Positions 51,674-61,241 are shown, counted from the first letter of the stretch. The stretch is DNA of 64,000 nucleotides from Leptolyngbya sp. SIOISBB (GCA_010671905.1 JAAHII010000001.1:7464026-7528025), one strand, 5' to 3'. Program-made: numbers and translations. Notes: generated by a model from the sequence alone, not told the origin.

Positions 51674-52573
51674 ATGCAGAACCAAGATCTCATCGACCAT
51701 GTTTGTGTTTATGCAGATCGCCACGCCGATCGCCAACAGGTTGACATGGAGGTATATGCCACTGGCCTGGCCGGACTTACGATTCTGCGAAGCCGCAAGC
51801 CTACAGCTTTAGAAGCAGTGCTTTATAATCCCCTGTTCTGCCTAATCCTCCAAGGCGCTAAGGAAACCCATTTGGGTATGCGCCGAGTGAGTTTTACGGC
51901 GAGCGAGTCCTTGATTGTCAGCCATCAACTGCCGGTCATTTCGCGCGTAACTGAGGCCACCAAGATGATGCCCTATGTGGCGCTGGTACTCGAACTTGAC
52001 ATGGGTATAGTACGCAGTCTCTACGACGAGGTGAGTGAAGTCGAGATTGAAGAAGAGCATACTCGGGCACTCAACGTTGGCAAGACAGATGGGGCGCTGC
52101 TCGATGCGATGGGGCGGCTTGTCGATTTGATTGATCGACCTGTCGAAGCCACAGTACTGCTCCCGCTTGTTCTGCGTGAAATCCATTTCCGACTGCTCTT
52201 AGCCCAGCACGGCGGCATGCTGCGCCAGTTACTTCAGCGTGGTAGCCAGGCTGACCGCATCGCGAAGGCGATCGCCCGTATTAAGCAGGACTATGCCACA
52301 TCCCTCACCGTGGCAGAGTTAGCCAGTGTCGCAGGGCTAAGCCCGTCGTCCTTTCACGAGCATTTCAAGGCGCTGACAGCGACGACGCCCTTGCAATATC
52401 AGAAAGAACTCAGGCTCCTCGAAGCTCGCCGATTGTTGATGAATGGGAACCATAGCGTTTCTAGTGCTGCGTTCGAAGTTGGTTATGAAAGCCACACACA
52501 GTTCAGTCGCGAGTATTCCCGCAAGTTCGGCAACTCACCGCGCAAAGACTTGGCTAAACCTACGAAAGTGTAG
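51674..52573 (+). CDS. AraC-family regulator with AraC_N domain
   Basis: 299 residues, preceded by AAAAGGAGG. N-terminal AraC_N domain (GLTILRSRKPTALEAVLYNP, FCLILQGAKETHLG). C-terminal HTHs: SLTVAELASVAGLSPSSFHE, SVSSAAFEVGYESHTQFSRE, YSRKFGNSPRKD. Regulators of this class usually sit divergent from oxidoreductase genes, as here with three SDRs. Confidence 0.93.
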   Translation: MQNQDLIDHVCVYADRHADRQQVDMEVYATGLAGLTILRSRKPTALEAVLYNPLFCLILQGAKETHLGMRRVSFTASESLIVSHQLPVISRVTEATKMMPYVALVLELDMGIVRSLYDEVSEVEIEEEHTRALNVGKTDGALLDAMGRLVDLIDRPVEATVLLPLVLREIHFRLLLAQHGGMLRQLLQRGSQADRIAKAIARIKQDYATSLTVAELASVAGLSPSSFHEHFKALTATTPLQYQKELRLLEARRLLMNGNHSVSSAAFEVGYESHTQFSREYSRKFGNSPRKDLAKPTKV

Positions 52574-52965
52574 TGTTGCACCAGATTTCAAAGCCTTCCT
52601 AGTCATTGAAAAGTTATAGCAGAATTCGGAATGCAGAGGTCGGAATACCCTTCGGGAAGGGCCAGCCCTACGGAATTGAAAGGTTTATCAGACGGCGATT
52701 ACAGCGATCTGGAGTAATCTAACCAAACTGCGGATCGCTATACTCTTTAGCCCAAACATCTCATAACAACGCCCATGCACACCGACCGCCGAGAGTCGAT
52801 CGGGTAAATTACAGAGGTGATTTACGGCGGGTGATGGGCAACGTTAACTTAAAGTGCGGGCTTGACTATCACCTGATTTCATATCTCTGATGCGGTTGGT
52901 AACTAGCAAAACATCGCCCGCTAGGCTTTCTCGTCAGGATAGAACCACTGATTTGATGATCTTGT
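52574..52965. other. Intergenic region, nothing assigned
   Basis: No frame of note. Some short cyanobacterial repeat-like text (GGAATACCCTTCGGGAAGGG, a small hairpin near 52648-52670). Confidence 0.35.
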
Positions 52966-54207
52966 GTGATGGGAACTGCGACCCAATTGCGAATTAACCG
53001 CGATCGCCTCCAACAGCGATTAGACACCCTTGCCGCGATCGGCCAGCTCCCGGACGGCGGGGTCCGGCGCACCGCCTATAGCGTTGAAGACTTAGCGGCC
53101 CGACAGTGGGTGAAGGAGTCCATGCAGACAGCCGGCATGACCGTGAACATTGATGCCGCTGGCAACATCATCGGTCGCTACGACGGCTCTGAGGATTTGC
53201 CCGCAATCGCCACTGGTTCCCACATCGATACCGTACCCACTGGCGGACGCTACGACGGCGCGTTGGGCGTGCTCGCGGGCATTGAAGTCGTGGCCACCCT
53301 CAATGAATCTGGACAACGGCTCCGCCATCCCCTTGAGGTGATTGTTTTCACCGATGAAGAAGGTGAAATGATGGGCAGCAAAGCCATGGCCGGTACCGCT
53401 AAGCTCAGTGACCCGGAGCACTTTCGGCGCTTAGATGGGGAAGCTATTCAACCCTGTTTGCAACGCGTTGGGGGCGATTGGGATGCTCTGGCGATCGCCC
53501 AACGGACCGATCAGGATATTGCCGCGTATTTAGAACTCCACGTCGAGCAGGGGGGCGTGCTGGAATCGGAACAGTGTCAAATCGGCGTCGTGCAAGGCAT
53601 TGTCAGCCTGCAGCGTTTTCAAGTCGCCATTACCGGACGCCCCAACCACGCGGGGACAACGCCCATGCCCCTCCGCAACGATGCTCTCTACGCCGCGTCG
53701 CTACTCGTGGCTGCCGTTCACGATGTGGCAGTAGATATTCCCGGTGATCAGGTGGCCACAGTGGGGTTATTGAATGTGATGCCCAATGCTCCCAACATCG
53801 TACCCGGTCGGGTAGAACTCACCATCGACATGCGGGATTTATCCCTAGAGACATTGAGCCAAATGGTGGATGGGCTGAAGCAGCGGATTCAAGCGATCGC
53901 CGCCAGCACTGGCACCCACATTGAGCTACAGCCCCAGCACTTTGTCGAGCCCACCCTCGCGAGTCCGGTCGTGCAAGCCGCGATCTCGACTGTCTGCGAA
54001 GACCTCCAACTCACCCACTACTCCATGCCTAGTCGGGCCATTCACGATGCCCAAGAAATCGGTCGCTTTACGGCAATGGGCATGATTTTTGTACCCAGCC
54101 AAGCGGGGGTGAGCCATGCCGAAGATGAATACACGTCTCCAGAGCAGTGTGCTCAGGGGGCCGATGTACTGCTACACACCCTGTTGCGACTAGACGACCA
54201 ACTCTAA
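52966..54207 (+). CDS. M20-type Zn amidohydrolase (carbamoyl-amino acid / allantoate type)
   Basis: 413 residues. INRDRLQQRLDTLAAIGQLP; metal site GSHIDTVPTGGRYDGALGVL (His and Asp), VFTDEEGEMMGSKAMAGTA (Glu), YLELHVEQGGVLE, and GRPNHAGTTPMPLRNDAL in the dimerisation domain. Hydrolyses N-carbamoyl-amino acids, allantoate or ureidoglycolate; substrate not determinable. A paralogue lies at 55723-57030. Confidence 0.9.
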   Translation: MMGTATQLRINRDRLQQRLDTLAAIGQLPDGGVRRTAYSVEDLAARQWVKESMQTAGMTVNIDAAGNIIGRYDGSEDLPAIATGSHIDTVPTGGRYDGALGVLAGIEVVATLNESGQRLRHPLEVIVFTDEEGEMMGSKAMAGTAKLSDPEHFRRLDGEAIQPCLQRVGGDWDALAIAQRTDQDIAAYLELHVEQGGVLESEQCQIGVVQGIVSLQRFQVAITGRPNHAGTTPMPLRNDALYAASLLVAAVHDVAVDIPGDQVATVGLLNVMPNAPNIVPGRVELTIDMRDLSLETLSQMVDGLKQRIQAIAASTGTHIELQPQHFVEPTLASPVVQAAISTVCEDLQLTHYSMPSRAIHDAQEIGRFTAMGMIFVPSQAGVSHAEDEYTSPEQCAQGADVLLHTLLRLDDQL

Positions 54208-54638
54208 TTGATATCGACATTCAGGCTTGTGTGTAAGTCAGAAACTAGAAATTTGGAGAGCCCTGTATAAGGCTTTGAGATTCAGATTGCAGAAGCAAAT
54301 AGGCGTTGGTGTGGCACCTGATTAGCTCCAGAAGCTTGGGATCACTAACCGATAACGCCATCTGCGAGGTCCAGGACGGCAGATTCGTCCTGGTCGACGG
54401 GGGTTTGGGGGCAAATCGAAATTGCCCCCAGAGAACAGGCACCAACGTAGCCCGAATATCCGTCTTACGAACCGCAGTAAGCGATAGTCAGAAGCCTTTT
54501 CATGTAAAGCTTTGCCAGAGTTTTGACTAAGAAAAAGAGAATTGTGAGGGCACAAAGAAGCCAGAGAAGCCAGATGCAAGACCTCGCGTTCTCCCTGAAG
54601 TGTGTAGATGCGGTAGCCCAATTCAAGGTGGTACCTTC
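54208..54638. other. Intergenic region, nothing assigned
   Basis: No convincing gene, hairpin or repeat. Short frames on both strands have no recognisable product. Confidence 0.35.
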
Positions 54639-55589
54639 TCAAAGCCACTTTTCCATTTGGGCGAGCGTCAAATTACTCCCACACAGGGGCGTGGCCACCA
54701 GTTGTCCAGCAAAGCGTTTCCCATAAACCATCGCCGCCGCCAAGCCCACTGCTCCTGCCGGTTCCACCACCACCCCAGCCATCTGATGAATCTGCTTCAT
54801 CGTCGCTAGGGTCGCCGCATCGGTCACCTGCAAGATTTCATCGACGGTGGTTTGCATCAGTTCTAAAGCTTGGGGAACTGGAACTCGCACCCCGATACCA
54901 TCCGCGATCGTGTTGACTGTTTCAGTGGTGATGAGGCTTCCCTGTTGCCAAGACCGGTCCATGGCGGGGGCTCCCTCCGCCACCACTCCGATCACCCGCG
55001 TTTGGGGCGAGTAGGCTTTAAACCAAGTGCCAATCCCATTGATTAAAGCGCCATTGCCCACCGGAATGAGCAATGTCTCAATCGGCTCTGGATACTGACT
55101 GAGTTCAAGACCAATCGTGCCAGCTCCTGCCGTCACCTCGGGCTCTCGACCATCTTCCACATAGGGCAGCCCATTGTCCGCAGCATAAGCCTTACCCGCA
55201 TCTTTGGCGGCATCAAAATCGGCACCGGCGAGTTGCACATCAGCCCCCAACTGCCTCATCCGTTCTAATTTGAGCGGGTTGGCAGTCTGGGCAGCAAACA
55301 CCGTGAGGGGAATGTTTTGCTGGCGGCAAGCATAGGCCATGCCCTGCCCAAAATTCCCCGCCGAGGCGCAGACAAAAGCTTGAGCCTGCCCTTGTTGTTT
55401 GACGAAGTAGTCCGTGCCCCGTCCCTTAAAAGAGCGAATCGGATTGAGTGTTTCAACCTTGAGAATCAGGCGGGTATTGAGCACCGCATTGAGAGCCTCC
55501 AGTTCAAATTGTGGGGTATTGAGAAAAACCGCATCAATGGTTTGGTGAGCCTGGGCGATCGCTTTACAATCAGGGGCAAAGGCATTCAT
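54639..55589 (-). CDS. Threonine/serine dehydratase-like PLP enzyme
   Basis: 316 residues of the fold-type II PLP class. ILKVETLNPIRSFKGRGTDY carries the PLP lysine (SFKGRG), VCASAGNFGQGMAYACRQQ the substrate loop, IPVGNGALINGIGTWF the phosphate loop, VEPAGAVGLAA and TPLCGSNLTL the end. Resembles IlvA/serine-threonine dehydratase; may deaminate a hydroxy-amino acid. It lies on the opposite strand between two M20 amidohydrolases. Confidence 0.9.
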   Translation of the reverse strand: MNAFAPDCKAIAQAHQTIDAVFLNTPQFELEALNAVLNTRLILKVETLNPIRSFKGRGTDYFVKQQGQAQAFVCASAGNFGQGMAYACRQQNIPLTVFAAQTANPLKLERMRQLGADVQLAGADFDAAKDAGKAYAADNGLPYVEDGREPEVTAGAGTIGLELSQYPEPIETLLIPVGNGALINGIGTWFKAYSPQTRVIGVVAEGAPAMDRSWQQGSLITTETVNTIADGIGVRVPVPQALELMQTTVDEILQVTDAATLATMKQIHQMAGVVVEPAGAVGLAAAMVYGKRFAGQLVATPLCGSNLTLAQMEKWL

Positions 55590-55722
55590 GGTGTTGTAAG
55601 TGTCTACTTTCTCTTCACTATCACGTTATTCTCAAAGCGCTGCGGTGCAGTCAGCGTCATTGATCGACGACCCTGTGACGGCATGAGTGACTCACGCGGC
55701 ATAACGCTTCTGAGGCAAAGTG

Positions 55723-57030
55723 ATGACCCGAGCTGCTTCTCCCGCTTCCTTAACAACGCCGTTGGCCGATCTGCAGATCAATTGCGATCGCCTGTTACAC
55801 CGATTAGATCAACTGGCCCAAATTGGAGCGATCGCAGGCGGTGGGGTGTGTCGGCTCGCGCTCACCGATGAGGACAAAGCAGGGCGTGATGTGGTGGTGA
55901 GTTGGATGCGGGAACTCGGACTCACCATCACGGTTGACCAATTGGGTAACGTCGTGGGGACTCGTGCCGGTTTGGTGGCGGGGCCACCAGTGATGACAGG
56001 CTCCCATATTGATACGGTCGCCACCGGGGGACGATATGACGGTAACTTGGGGGTGCTAGCGGGTCTGGAAGTTATTGCCACGTTGAATGAGCACCACATC
56101 CAAACTCGGTATCCCCTAGCGGTGGCCTTTTTTACCAACGAAGAAGGCGCACGGTTTCACCCGGACATGATGGGCAGTTGGGCGTTTAGTGGGGGCTTGT
56201 CCAGCGATGCCGCCCTGGCAGAAGTCGAAACGGATGGCACCACAGTGGCCGCAGAGCTGACCCGCATTGGCTATGCCGGAACGGTGCCCTGCGGTAGCCA
56301 GCCGGTCAAAGCCTTTGTAGAACTCCATGTGGAACAGGGGCCAGTGCTGGAGCAGGAAGGGGTGCAAATTGGGGCCGTCACGGGGGTGCAGGGCATGTCT
56401 TGGCAGGAGTTGACGGTAACAGGTGTTTCTAACCACGCGGGCACCACGCCGATGTCCCTACGCCACGATGCGGGCTATGGTGCTAGTGCGATCGCGGTCG
56501 CCGTCCGGGAACTGGCGCTGGCTATGGGTGGCAATCAGGTCGCGACCGTTGGCTCTATCCAGTTGCAACCCGGCTTGGTGAACGTCATCGCTAAGGCGGC
56601 CAAACTGACCGTCGACTTGCGCAATACGGACTCAGCCTTGCTGAAACAGGCAGAAGCCACATTGCAAACCCAGATGGCGGCGATCGCTGCAGCCGAGGGC
56701 CTAGAGATTACGGCCCAATCTTTAGCGCGGTTTGAACCCGTGAGTTTTGCCCCGAAGATGATTGACTGCGTCGAGCGTACCGCTAAAGCGCTAGGTTTTT
56801 CTGTGAAGCGTATGCCCAGTGGGGCCGGACATGATGCTGGGATGATTGCCGCGATCGCCCCGACTGCCATGATTTTTGTCCCCAGTGTTAACGGCCTCAG
56901 CCACAACGTCAAAGAATATACCGCTCCTGAAGATCTAGAGAATGGGACGAATGTGCTGTTGCAGGTACTTCTACAGCTAGCCAGCTTGAGCAAAGCTGGA
57001 GTTATCCAACCATCACTGAAGGATGAGTAG
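55723..57030 (+). CDS. M20-type Zn amidohydrolase, paralogue
   Basis: 435 residues from ATG 55723. Same layout as the gene at 52966: INCDRLLHRLDQLAQIGAIA, MTGSHIDTVATGGRYDGNLG, FFTNEEGARFHPDMMGSWAF, FVELHVEQGPVLEQEGVQIG, SNHAGTTPMSLRHDAG. The metal-site residues (His, Asp, Glu-Glu) are present. N-carbamoyl-amino acid/hydantoin or ureido-substrate hydrolysis is likely. Its stop codon abuts MITE copy 4. Confidence 0.9.
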   Translation: MTRAASPASLTTPLADLQINCDRLLHRLDQLAQIGAIAGGGVCRLALTDEDKAGRDVVVSWMRELGLTITVDQLGNVVGTRAGLVAGPPVMTGSHIDTVATGGRYDGNLGVLAGLEVIATLNEHHIQTRYPLAVAFFTNEEGARFHPDMMGSWAFSGGLSSDAALAEVETDGTTVAAELTRIGYAGTVPCGSQPVKAFVELHVEQGPVLEQEGVQIGAVTGVQGMSWQELTVTGVSNHAGTTPMSLRHDAGYGASAIAVAVRELALAMGGNQVATVGSIQLQPGLVNVIAKAAKLTVDLRNTDSALLKQAEATLQTQMAAIAAAEGLEITAQSLARFEPVSFAPKMIDCVERTAKALGFSVKRMPSGAGHDAGMIAAIAPTAMIFVPSVNGLSHNVKEYTAPEDLENGTNVLLQVLLQLASLSKAGVIQPSLKDE

Positions 57031-57184
57031 CTAGGGCGGCGTCATCAATTAATCCTAGAAGCCTTTGGGGGCAAGTATGACCGCGCCCGCATTCCCTCAA
57101 CAGGCTAGGGACTGTCGTTCCTTTGCTGAAAGGATTTGGCCACTAGCTGAAAGGATTTGACCACTAAATGATGATATGCCCTAG
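57031..57184 (-). mobile_element. MITE-like element, copy 4 (inverted)
   Basis: 154 bp. Left end CTAGGGCGGCGTCATCAATT, right end ATGATGATATGCCCTAG. It fills the whole gap between the stop codons of two convergent genes: TAG of the amidohydrolase at 57028-57030 and TAG of pirin (57181-57183), which is made from the element's own CTAG end. A tandem ~21-bp repeat (CTGAAAGGATTTGGCCACTA and CTGAAAGGATTTGACCACTA, 57125-57166) explains its extra length over copy 3. Confidence 0.85.
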
Positions 57185-58050
57185 TGCTCAGGTAACGGAA
57201 TGCACTCAGTTTCATCGGGGACTTGGCCAAATTTTTCATCGCGCCAATCTTGTTTGGCTTGTTCGATACGGTCTAATCGGCTGGAAACAAAGTTCCACCA
57301 TTTGTATCGTGTGCCCAACGGTTCTCCTCCCGCGATCATGCAGCGTGCCGTTGCGCTGGCTGTGATCGTCACGGGCTGAGCAGATTCCAGAACCGCTAGA
57401 CGGTGTTGTGCAAGGGGCTGTCCATCAATGATGAGTCCCTCTGTCACGCTATACACGGCCCGTTCGCTATAGTCAGCCGGCAAGATAAATTGGCTGCCAG
57501 CTGTAAATTGGAGGTCAAGATAAAGCATCGGGGACAGCGCTTTGACCGGAGAGGTGCGACCATGAGTAGCTCCAGCGATGAGCGTGACGATGACGCCTTG
57601 CTCTTCCCAGGTGGGAATTTCGGTCGCGGGATGGTGATGAAAGCTGGGGTCCACTTCTTCAGCGCCATCGGGTAGAGCCACCCAGGTCTGGATGCCGTGC
57701 AGGCTTGATCCCGCCGATCGCTCAGCCTCGGGCGATCGCTCGGAATGGGAAATTCCTTTACCAGCAGTCATCCAATTCACTGCGCCGGGGCGAATTTCTT
57801 GCATCGTACCCAGGCTATCGCGATGGAGGAGTGCCCCTGCAAACAGATAGGTCACGGTAGCCAGATTGATGTGGGGATGGGGCCGAACGTCAACGCCCTG
57901 ACCAGGGGGAAAGATAGCTGGTCCCAGATGATCAAAAAAGATAAACGGCCCCACCATCGTTCGCTCATCGCTAGGGAGCAGTCGTCGAGCTTCAAAGCCC
58001 CCGAGGTCTTGAATATGCGGAGAGATGACAGTCTGGGTTGACTCGGACAT
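57181..58050 (-). CDS. Pirin-family bicupin
   Basis: 289 residues from ATG 58050 (MSESTQTVISPHIQDLGGFE), preferred over earlier starts because the N-terminal extension has no pirin similarity. Metal site RPHPHINLATVTYLFAGALL and GKGISHSERSPE; C-terminal cupin with LHGIQTWVALP in between. Pirins oxidise flavonol-like compounds or act as redox-sensitive regulators. The stop codon is within MITE copy 4. Confidence 0.93.
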   Translation of the reverse strand: MSESTQTVISPHIQDLGGFEARRLLPSDERTMVGPFIFFDHLGPAIFPPGQGVDVRPHPHINLATVTYLFAGALLHRDSLGTMQEIRPGAVNWMTAGKGISHSERSPEAERSAGSSLHGIQTWVALPDGAEEVDPSFHHHPATEIPTWEEQGVIVTLIAGATHGRTSPVKALSPMLYLDLQFTAGSQFILPADYSERAVYSVTEGLIIDGQPLAQHRLAVLESAQPVTITASATARCMIAGGEPLGTRYKWWNFVSSRLDRIEQAKQDWRDEKFGQVPDETECIPLPEH

Positions 58051-58340
58051 AGCAACGAGCTCGCAGTAAAACGGGAACCACACTAATGGTAGAACTGGTG
58101 AGCGGAATCGCACAACGGCGAGCGGCAATGGGGCAATCGCTAAAGCCTTGGCAGTGGCTTGAAACAAGAGTTAAGTTGATCGTTGGGTTCGCTAGAGGCG
58201 TTGCTGACGCGGCAGGATCAACGCTCTCCGAAACCTTGCCTTTGTTCGAAGAGTTCCGCCCATGTACAAATTTCATAGACCTTGCCAGAGCATGGCCGGT
58301 TGTCAGCAAAGCGCTGAGCAAGAGGGGATAAGATTGGTCT

Positions 58341-59060
58341 ATGGAAATGAGTCAAGTAGGTATTATGCGCGATCGCCACGTTTTGATTACTGGGGGCACG
58401 GGCGGCTTAGGCCAAGGGGTGACCGCCGTGGCATTAGCCCAAGGGGCTCACGTGACGCTGCCCTATGTGAGCACTCAGGGGCTAGAAGATTTCAAGGCGC
58501 AGCTGTCTGACGCCGAGCGATCGCGGGTCCGGTTTGTCTCAGCCGATTTGAGTGATGAGGCTTCGGTGATTTCGTTAATTGAAAGCCACGATCGCTTAGA
58601 TGCCACGATTCACTTGGTGGGCGGCTTTGCCATGGGCGCTACCCCCGACTTCAGTTTTGCCGAGTGGCGTCAGCAGTTGGACTTAAATTTAAACACTACA
58701 TTTTTAGTCTGTAAGCACAGTTTGAAAAAAATGCTCAAGCAAGACTATGGCCGCATCGTCACCGTGGGCTCACGAGGGGCTGTGCAGCCCACGGGGCAAT
58801 TAGCGGCATACTGCGCCTCTAAAGCCGGGGTCGTAGCTCTGACTCAAGCGATCGCCGATGAAACTAAAGGGACTGGCGTCACCGCCAACGTGGTGCTGCC
58901 GAGCGTTATCGACACCCCCTCCAATCGTCAGGCGATGGGGGCCGATCAAGCCGAGCAGTGGGTCAAACCAGAGTCATTGGGTCAGGTTATTTGCTTTTTA
59001 GCGTCTGAGACCGCTAAAGACATTCGCGGAGCAGCGGTGCCGGTATATGGCCAAACTTAG
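58341..59060 (+). CDS. Short-chain dehydrogenase/reductase
   Basis: 239 residues; ATG 58341 or one of the next in-frame ATGs. HVLITGGTGGLGQGVTAVAL, VGGFAMGATPDF, catalytic TVGSRGAVQPTGQLAAYCAS and KAGVVALTQAI (Y-x-x-x-K), VLPSVIDTPSNRQ. Typical cytosolic SDR; substrate unknown. Overlaps the CPBP gene by 14 nt, so the two are coupled. Confidence 0.92.
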   Translation: MEMSQVGIMRDRHVLITGGTGGLGQGVTAVALAQGAHVTLPYVSTQGLEDFKAQLSDAERSRVRFVSADLSDEASVISLIESHDRLDATIHLVGGFAMGATPDFSFAEWRQQLDLNLNTTFLVCKHSLKKMLKQDYGRIVTVGSRGAVQPTGQLAAYCASKAGVVALTQAIADETKGTGVTANVVLPSVIDTPSNRQAMGADQAEQWVKPESLGQVICFLASETAKDIRGAAVPVYGQT

Positions 59061-59940
59061 TGCATCTAAGGTATTTGATCAGCCCACCTTTCGCCACTTT
59101 CTAGCCGTCGTGGCTGGGCTGTGGCTGGGTTTAGGGATATTGCTGGCGATCGTGAGCACCAGCAATGGCAACGCATCTACCGCTACCGATCCATTAGTAA
59201 CGCCGGTCTTTTACCTCATCCTATTTGGGGGCGGCAGCTTGTGGGTACGGTGGCAATACCATCGCCACCATATCGAACTCAAGACCTTGGTGGGCAGGTG
59301 GCCCCACCGAGCCGATTGGCCCTATTTGATTGGGCTTTGGGTGCTGCTCTTTATGTTTTCGTTAGGGGCTTTTCAAGTTTCTTTTGTCTTACTCTCGTAT
59401 GTCTTACCTGAGTTTGTGACCACCACATTGAACGAGTCGCTGTTTTTAGGAGCAGGCGAGACGACCATTCCCTGGCTGTACAACCTCTTGATGGTCTTTT
59501 TGTTAGTGGTTGCTGCCCCAGTGTTAGAAGAGTTTCTGTTTCGCGGTTTTTTGCAGCACCGTTGGGGCACCCGTTGGAATCCCCCCGTAGCTATTCTGCT
59601 CTCCTCCATTCTCTTTGGCATTTTGCATGGCAACGTGATTGGCCTGACGATGTTTGGTCTGGTCATGGCGCTGCTCTATTTCCGCACCAGTAGTCTGGGG
59701 GTGGCGATCGCCGTCCATGCCCTGAATAACGCGATCGCGGTCAGCCTAGAACTCATCACTCGTCTGACGGGCCATAGTGAACCGACTTCGCTGGCAGATT
59801 TTCGGTCTGGTGTTTGGTTCGGCGCCATTTTGCTGGCCGTGTCCATTCCCTTTTTAGCCAAATTTATCCGGCGTAATTGGCCGAATAAGAAGACTCCCTT
59901 GCCCTACTGGGTTAATCGCAATCACGCCTTAACGCGCTAA
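59047..59940 (+). CDS. CPBP-family intramembrane metalloprotease
   Basis: 297 residues with about eight membrane segments. The conserved glutamate-arginine motif EEFLFRGFLQHRWG, the second His motif FGILHGNVIGLTMFG and the third HALNNAIAVSLE are all present. Members (CAAX prenyl protease 2/bacteriocin-processing type, abundant in cyanobacteria) cleave within membranes. Target unknown. Confidence 0.93.
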   Translation: MAKLSASKVFDQPTFRHFLAVVAGLWLGLGILLAIVSTSNGNASTATDPLVTPVFYLILFGGGSLWVRWQYHRHHIELKTLVGRWPHRADWPYLIGLWVLLFMFSLGAFQVSFVLLSYVLPEFVTTTLNESLFLGAGETTIPWLYNLLMVFLLVVAAPVLEEFLFRGFLQHRWGTRWNPPVAILLSSILFGILHGNVIGLTMFGLVMALLYFRTSSLGVAIAVHALNNAIAVSLELITRLTGHSEPTSLADFRSGVWFGAILLAVSIPFLAKFIRRNWPNKKTPLPYWVNRNHALTR

Positions 59941-59967
59941 CGCTCATACCCTCAAACGCTCATACCC

Positions 59968-60411
59968 TCACGCCCCTTCCCCTTTCAGGAGGGCTCTGAC
60001 TTTTTGCAAGGCGGCTTCTAAACCGGTTTGGGCAATCGCTGATAGATCTTCCGTAAAACCCATCTCAGCCGTCGGCAGTAACAGGTGGAAAGCTGGGGGC
60101 GAACTACCGTAGAGTTGGGCCGTAAGTTGTAGCAGTTCCGCCGGGTCACTGCGGTGGGCGTCCAGGCTGGCAACAGTGGCGGGCTGGAGCGATCGCACTT
60201 GTACAGCTGTTTCTGTACCGGGCAAAGTCGCGTCGATAAAGATGACGCGATCGCACTCCGTGAGCGCCGCTGCCAGTTCGGGGGTAAGTTGGTGACAAGC
60301 GATCGCAGTCACATCCAATAAATTCCAATCGGCGACTTGCTCCGCCGCCAAATAGCCCACCCCATCGTCCCCCCGCAGGGTATTGCCATAGCCAATGACC
60401 AGCGTTTGCAT
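59968..60411 (-). CDS. Hydrogenase-type maturation protease
   Basis: 147 residues: LVIGYGNTLRGDDGVGYLAA (glycine loop and metal-binding Asp), VIFIDATLPGTETAVQVRSL, DAHRSDPAELLQLTAQLYG, AFHLLLPTAEMGFTEDLSAI. HyaD/HoxW-like endopeptidase that trims the large-subunit C-terminus after Ni insertion. No hydrogenase structural genes are in the window. One-base overlap with the upstream gene. Confidence 0.88.
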   Translation of the reverse strand: MQTLVIGYGNTLRGDDGVGYLAAEQVADWNLLDVTAIACHQLTPELAAALTECDRVIFIDATLPGTETAVQVRSLQPATVASLDAHRSDPAELLQLTAQLYGSSPPAFHLLLPTAEMGFTEDLSAIAQTGLEAALQKVRALLKGEGA

Positions 60412-61241
60412 CAGCGACTTTTTTGCGCTATTAACGCAAATGGATTGAATTTAAGCAACCAGCTCAGCACCGGTAGCGCCACATGATCGGGCAACACCTT
60501 AATTTGAAAGTCAAAGGGCAGAATGATTTGCAGCGCATGGCTATTAGGATGCAGGGTCGATCGCACCCACATCACCATTTGCAGCCTATACTGCCGCATC
60601 TGCTCCTTCATATCTGAAATCTTCTGAAAATCAATCAAGTTGCTCCCGACTGATAAAGCGACCTGGTTTTCAGGGCGATTTAGCGCAGCTTCATTAATTA
60701 ACATACTTACACTTTTGAAACCTGGATTAACGACCGTTAGAGCTTGTGATGGTAGCAAATCAATTGGTTGCCCAGGAATTTTTCGAATAGTCCTTTGACC
60801 TGGTTGGCCAAACATAGAAATAGCACTGTAGTCCCAGTTGATTAATACCTGTCGATTTGGTAACTGATTGTTTACCTCGACGACGATTTCCTTTATCGGA
60901 GGAGTCAGTGCTTGCCTACCAAAAGGCTTAATGTCTAAACGAATAGAACCAATCTCTTCTTTTTCATCGAAGAAAGCAAGAACTACAAAGGCAATTCTAA
61001 TTCTTTTTTCCCTCCCCTCTTTTTCTTTAATAACGCGCCAATCAGCTTTAACCTCAGCTCTTACTTGATAGAGGTCTTGTTGTTGAAGTTGACTGTTTAT
61101 ATATGCCTCAAGTTGTTCTTGCTCACGCCAAACTATTTCAAATTGGTCCTCTAACTTTGCTTCAACTGACAGCGCCATCTGATACAGCACGTAGACAACG
61201 CAGATGAAGTAAACCGTGAGGATGAGTAATTCGACGGCCAT
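60411..61241 (-). CDS. Membrane-anchored cyanobacterial protein, unknown
   Basis: 276 residues. N-terminal anchor ELLILTVYFICVVYVLYQMA, then a coiled stretch (EDQFEIVWREQEQLEAYINS) and a beta-rich domain with VVEVNNQLPNRQVLINWDYS, SMFGQPGQRTIRKIPGQPID, ALNRPENQVALSVGSNLID. No family recognised. Translationally coupled to the maturation protease gene (one-base overlap), a partnership that may be just positional. Confidence 0.65.
   Translation of the reverse strand: MAVELLILTVYFICVVYVLYQMALSVEAKLEDQFEIVWREQEQLEAYINSQLQQQDLYQVRAEVKADWRVIKEKEGREKRIRIAFVVLAFFDEKEEIGSIRLDIKPFGRQALTPPIKEIVVEVNNQLPNRQVLINWDYSAISMFGQPGQRTIRKIPGQPIDLLPSQALTVVNPGFKSVSMLINEAALNRPENQVALSVGSNLIDFQKISDMKEQMRQYRLQMVMWVRSTLHPNSHALQIILPFDFQIKVLPDHVALPVLSWLLKFNPFALIAQKSR

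Noticed and set aside
58086-58331. 81-codon plus-strand frame between pirin and the SDR
   Set aside because: No family; lies in the promoter space of two divergent genes.
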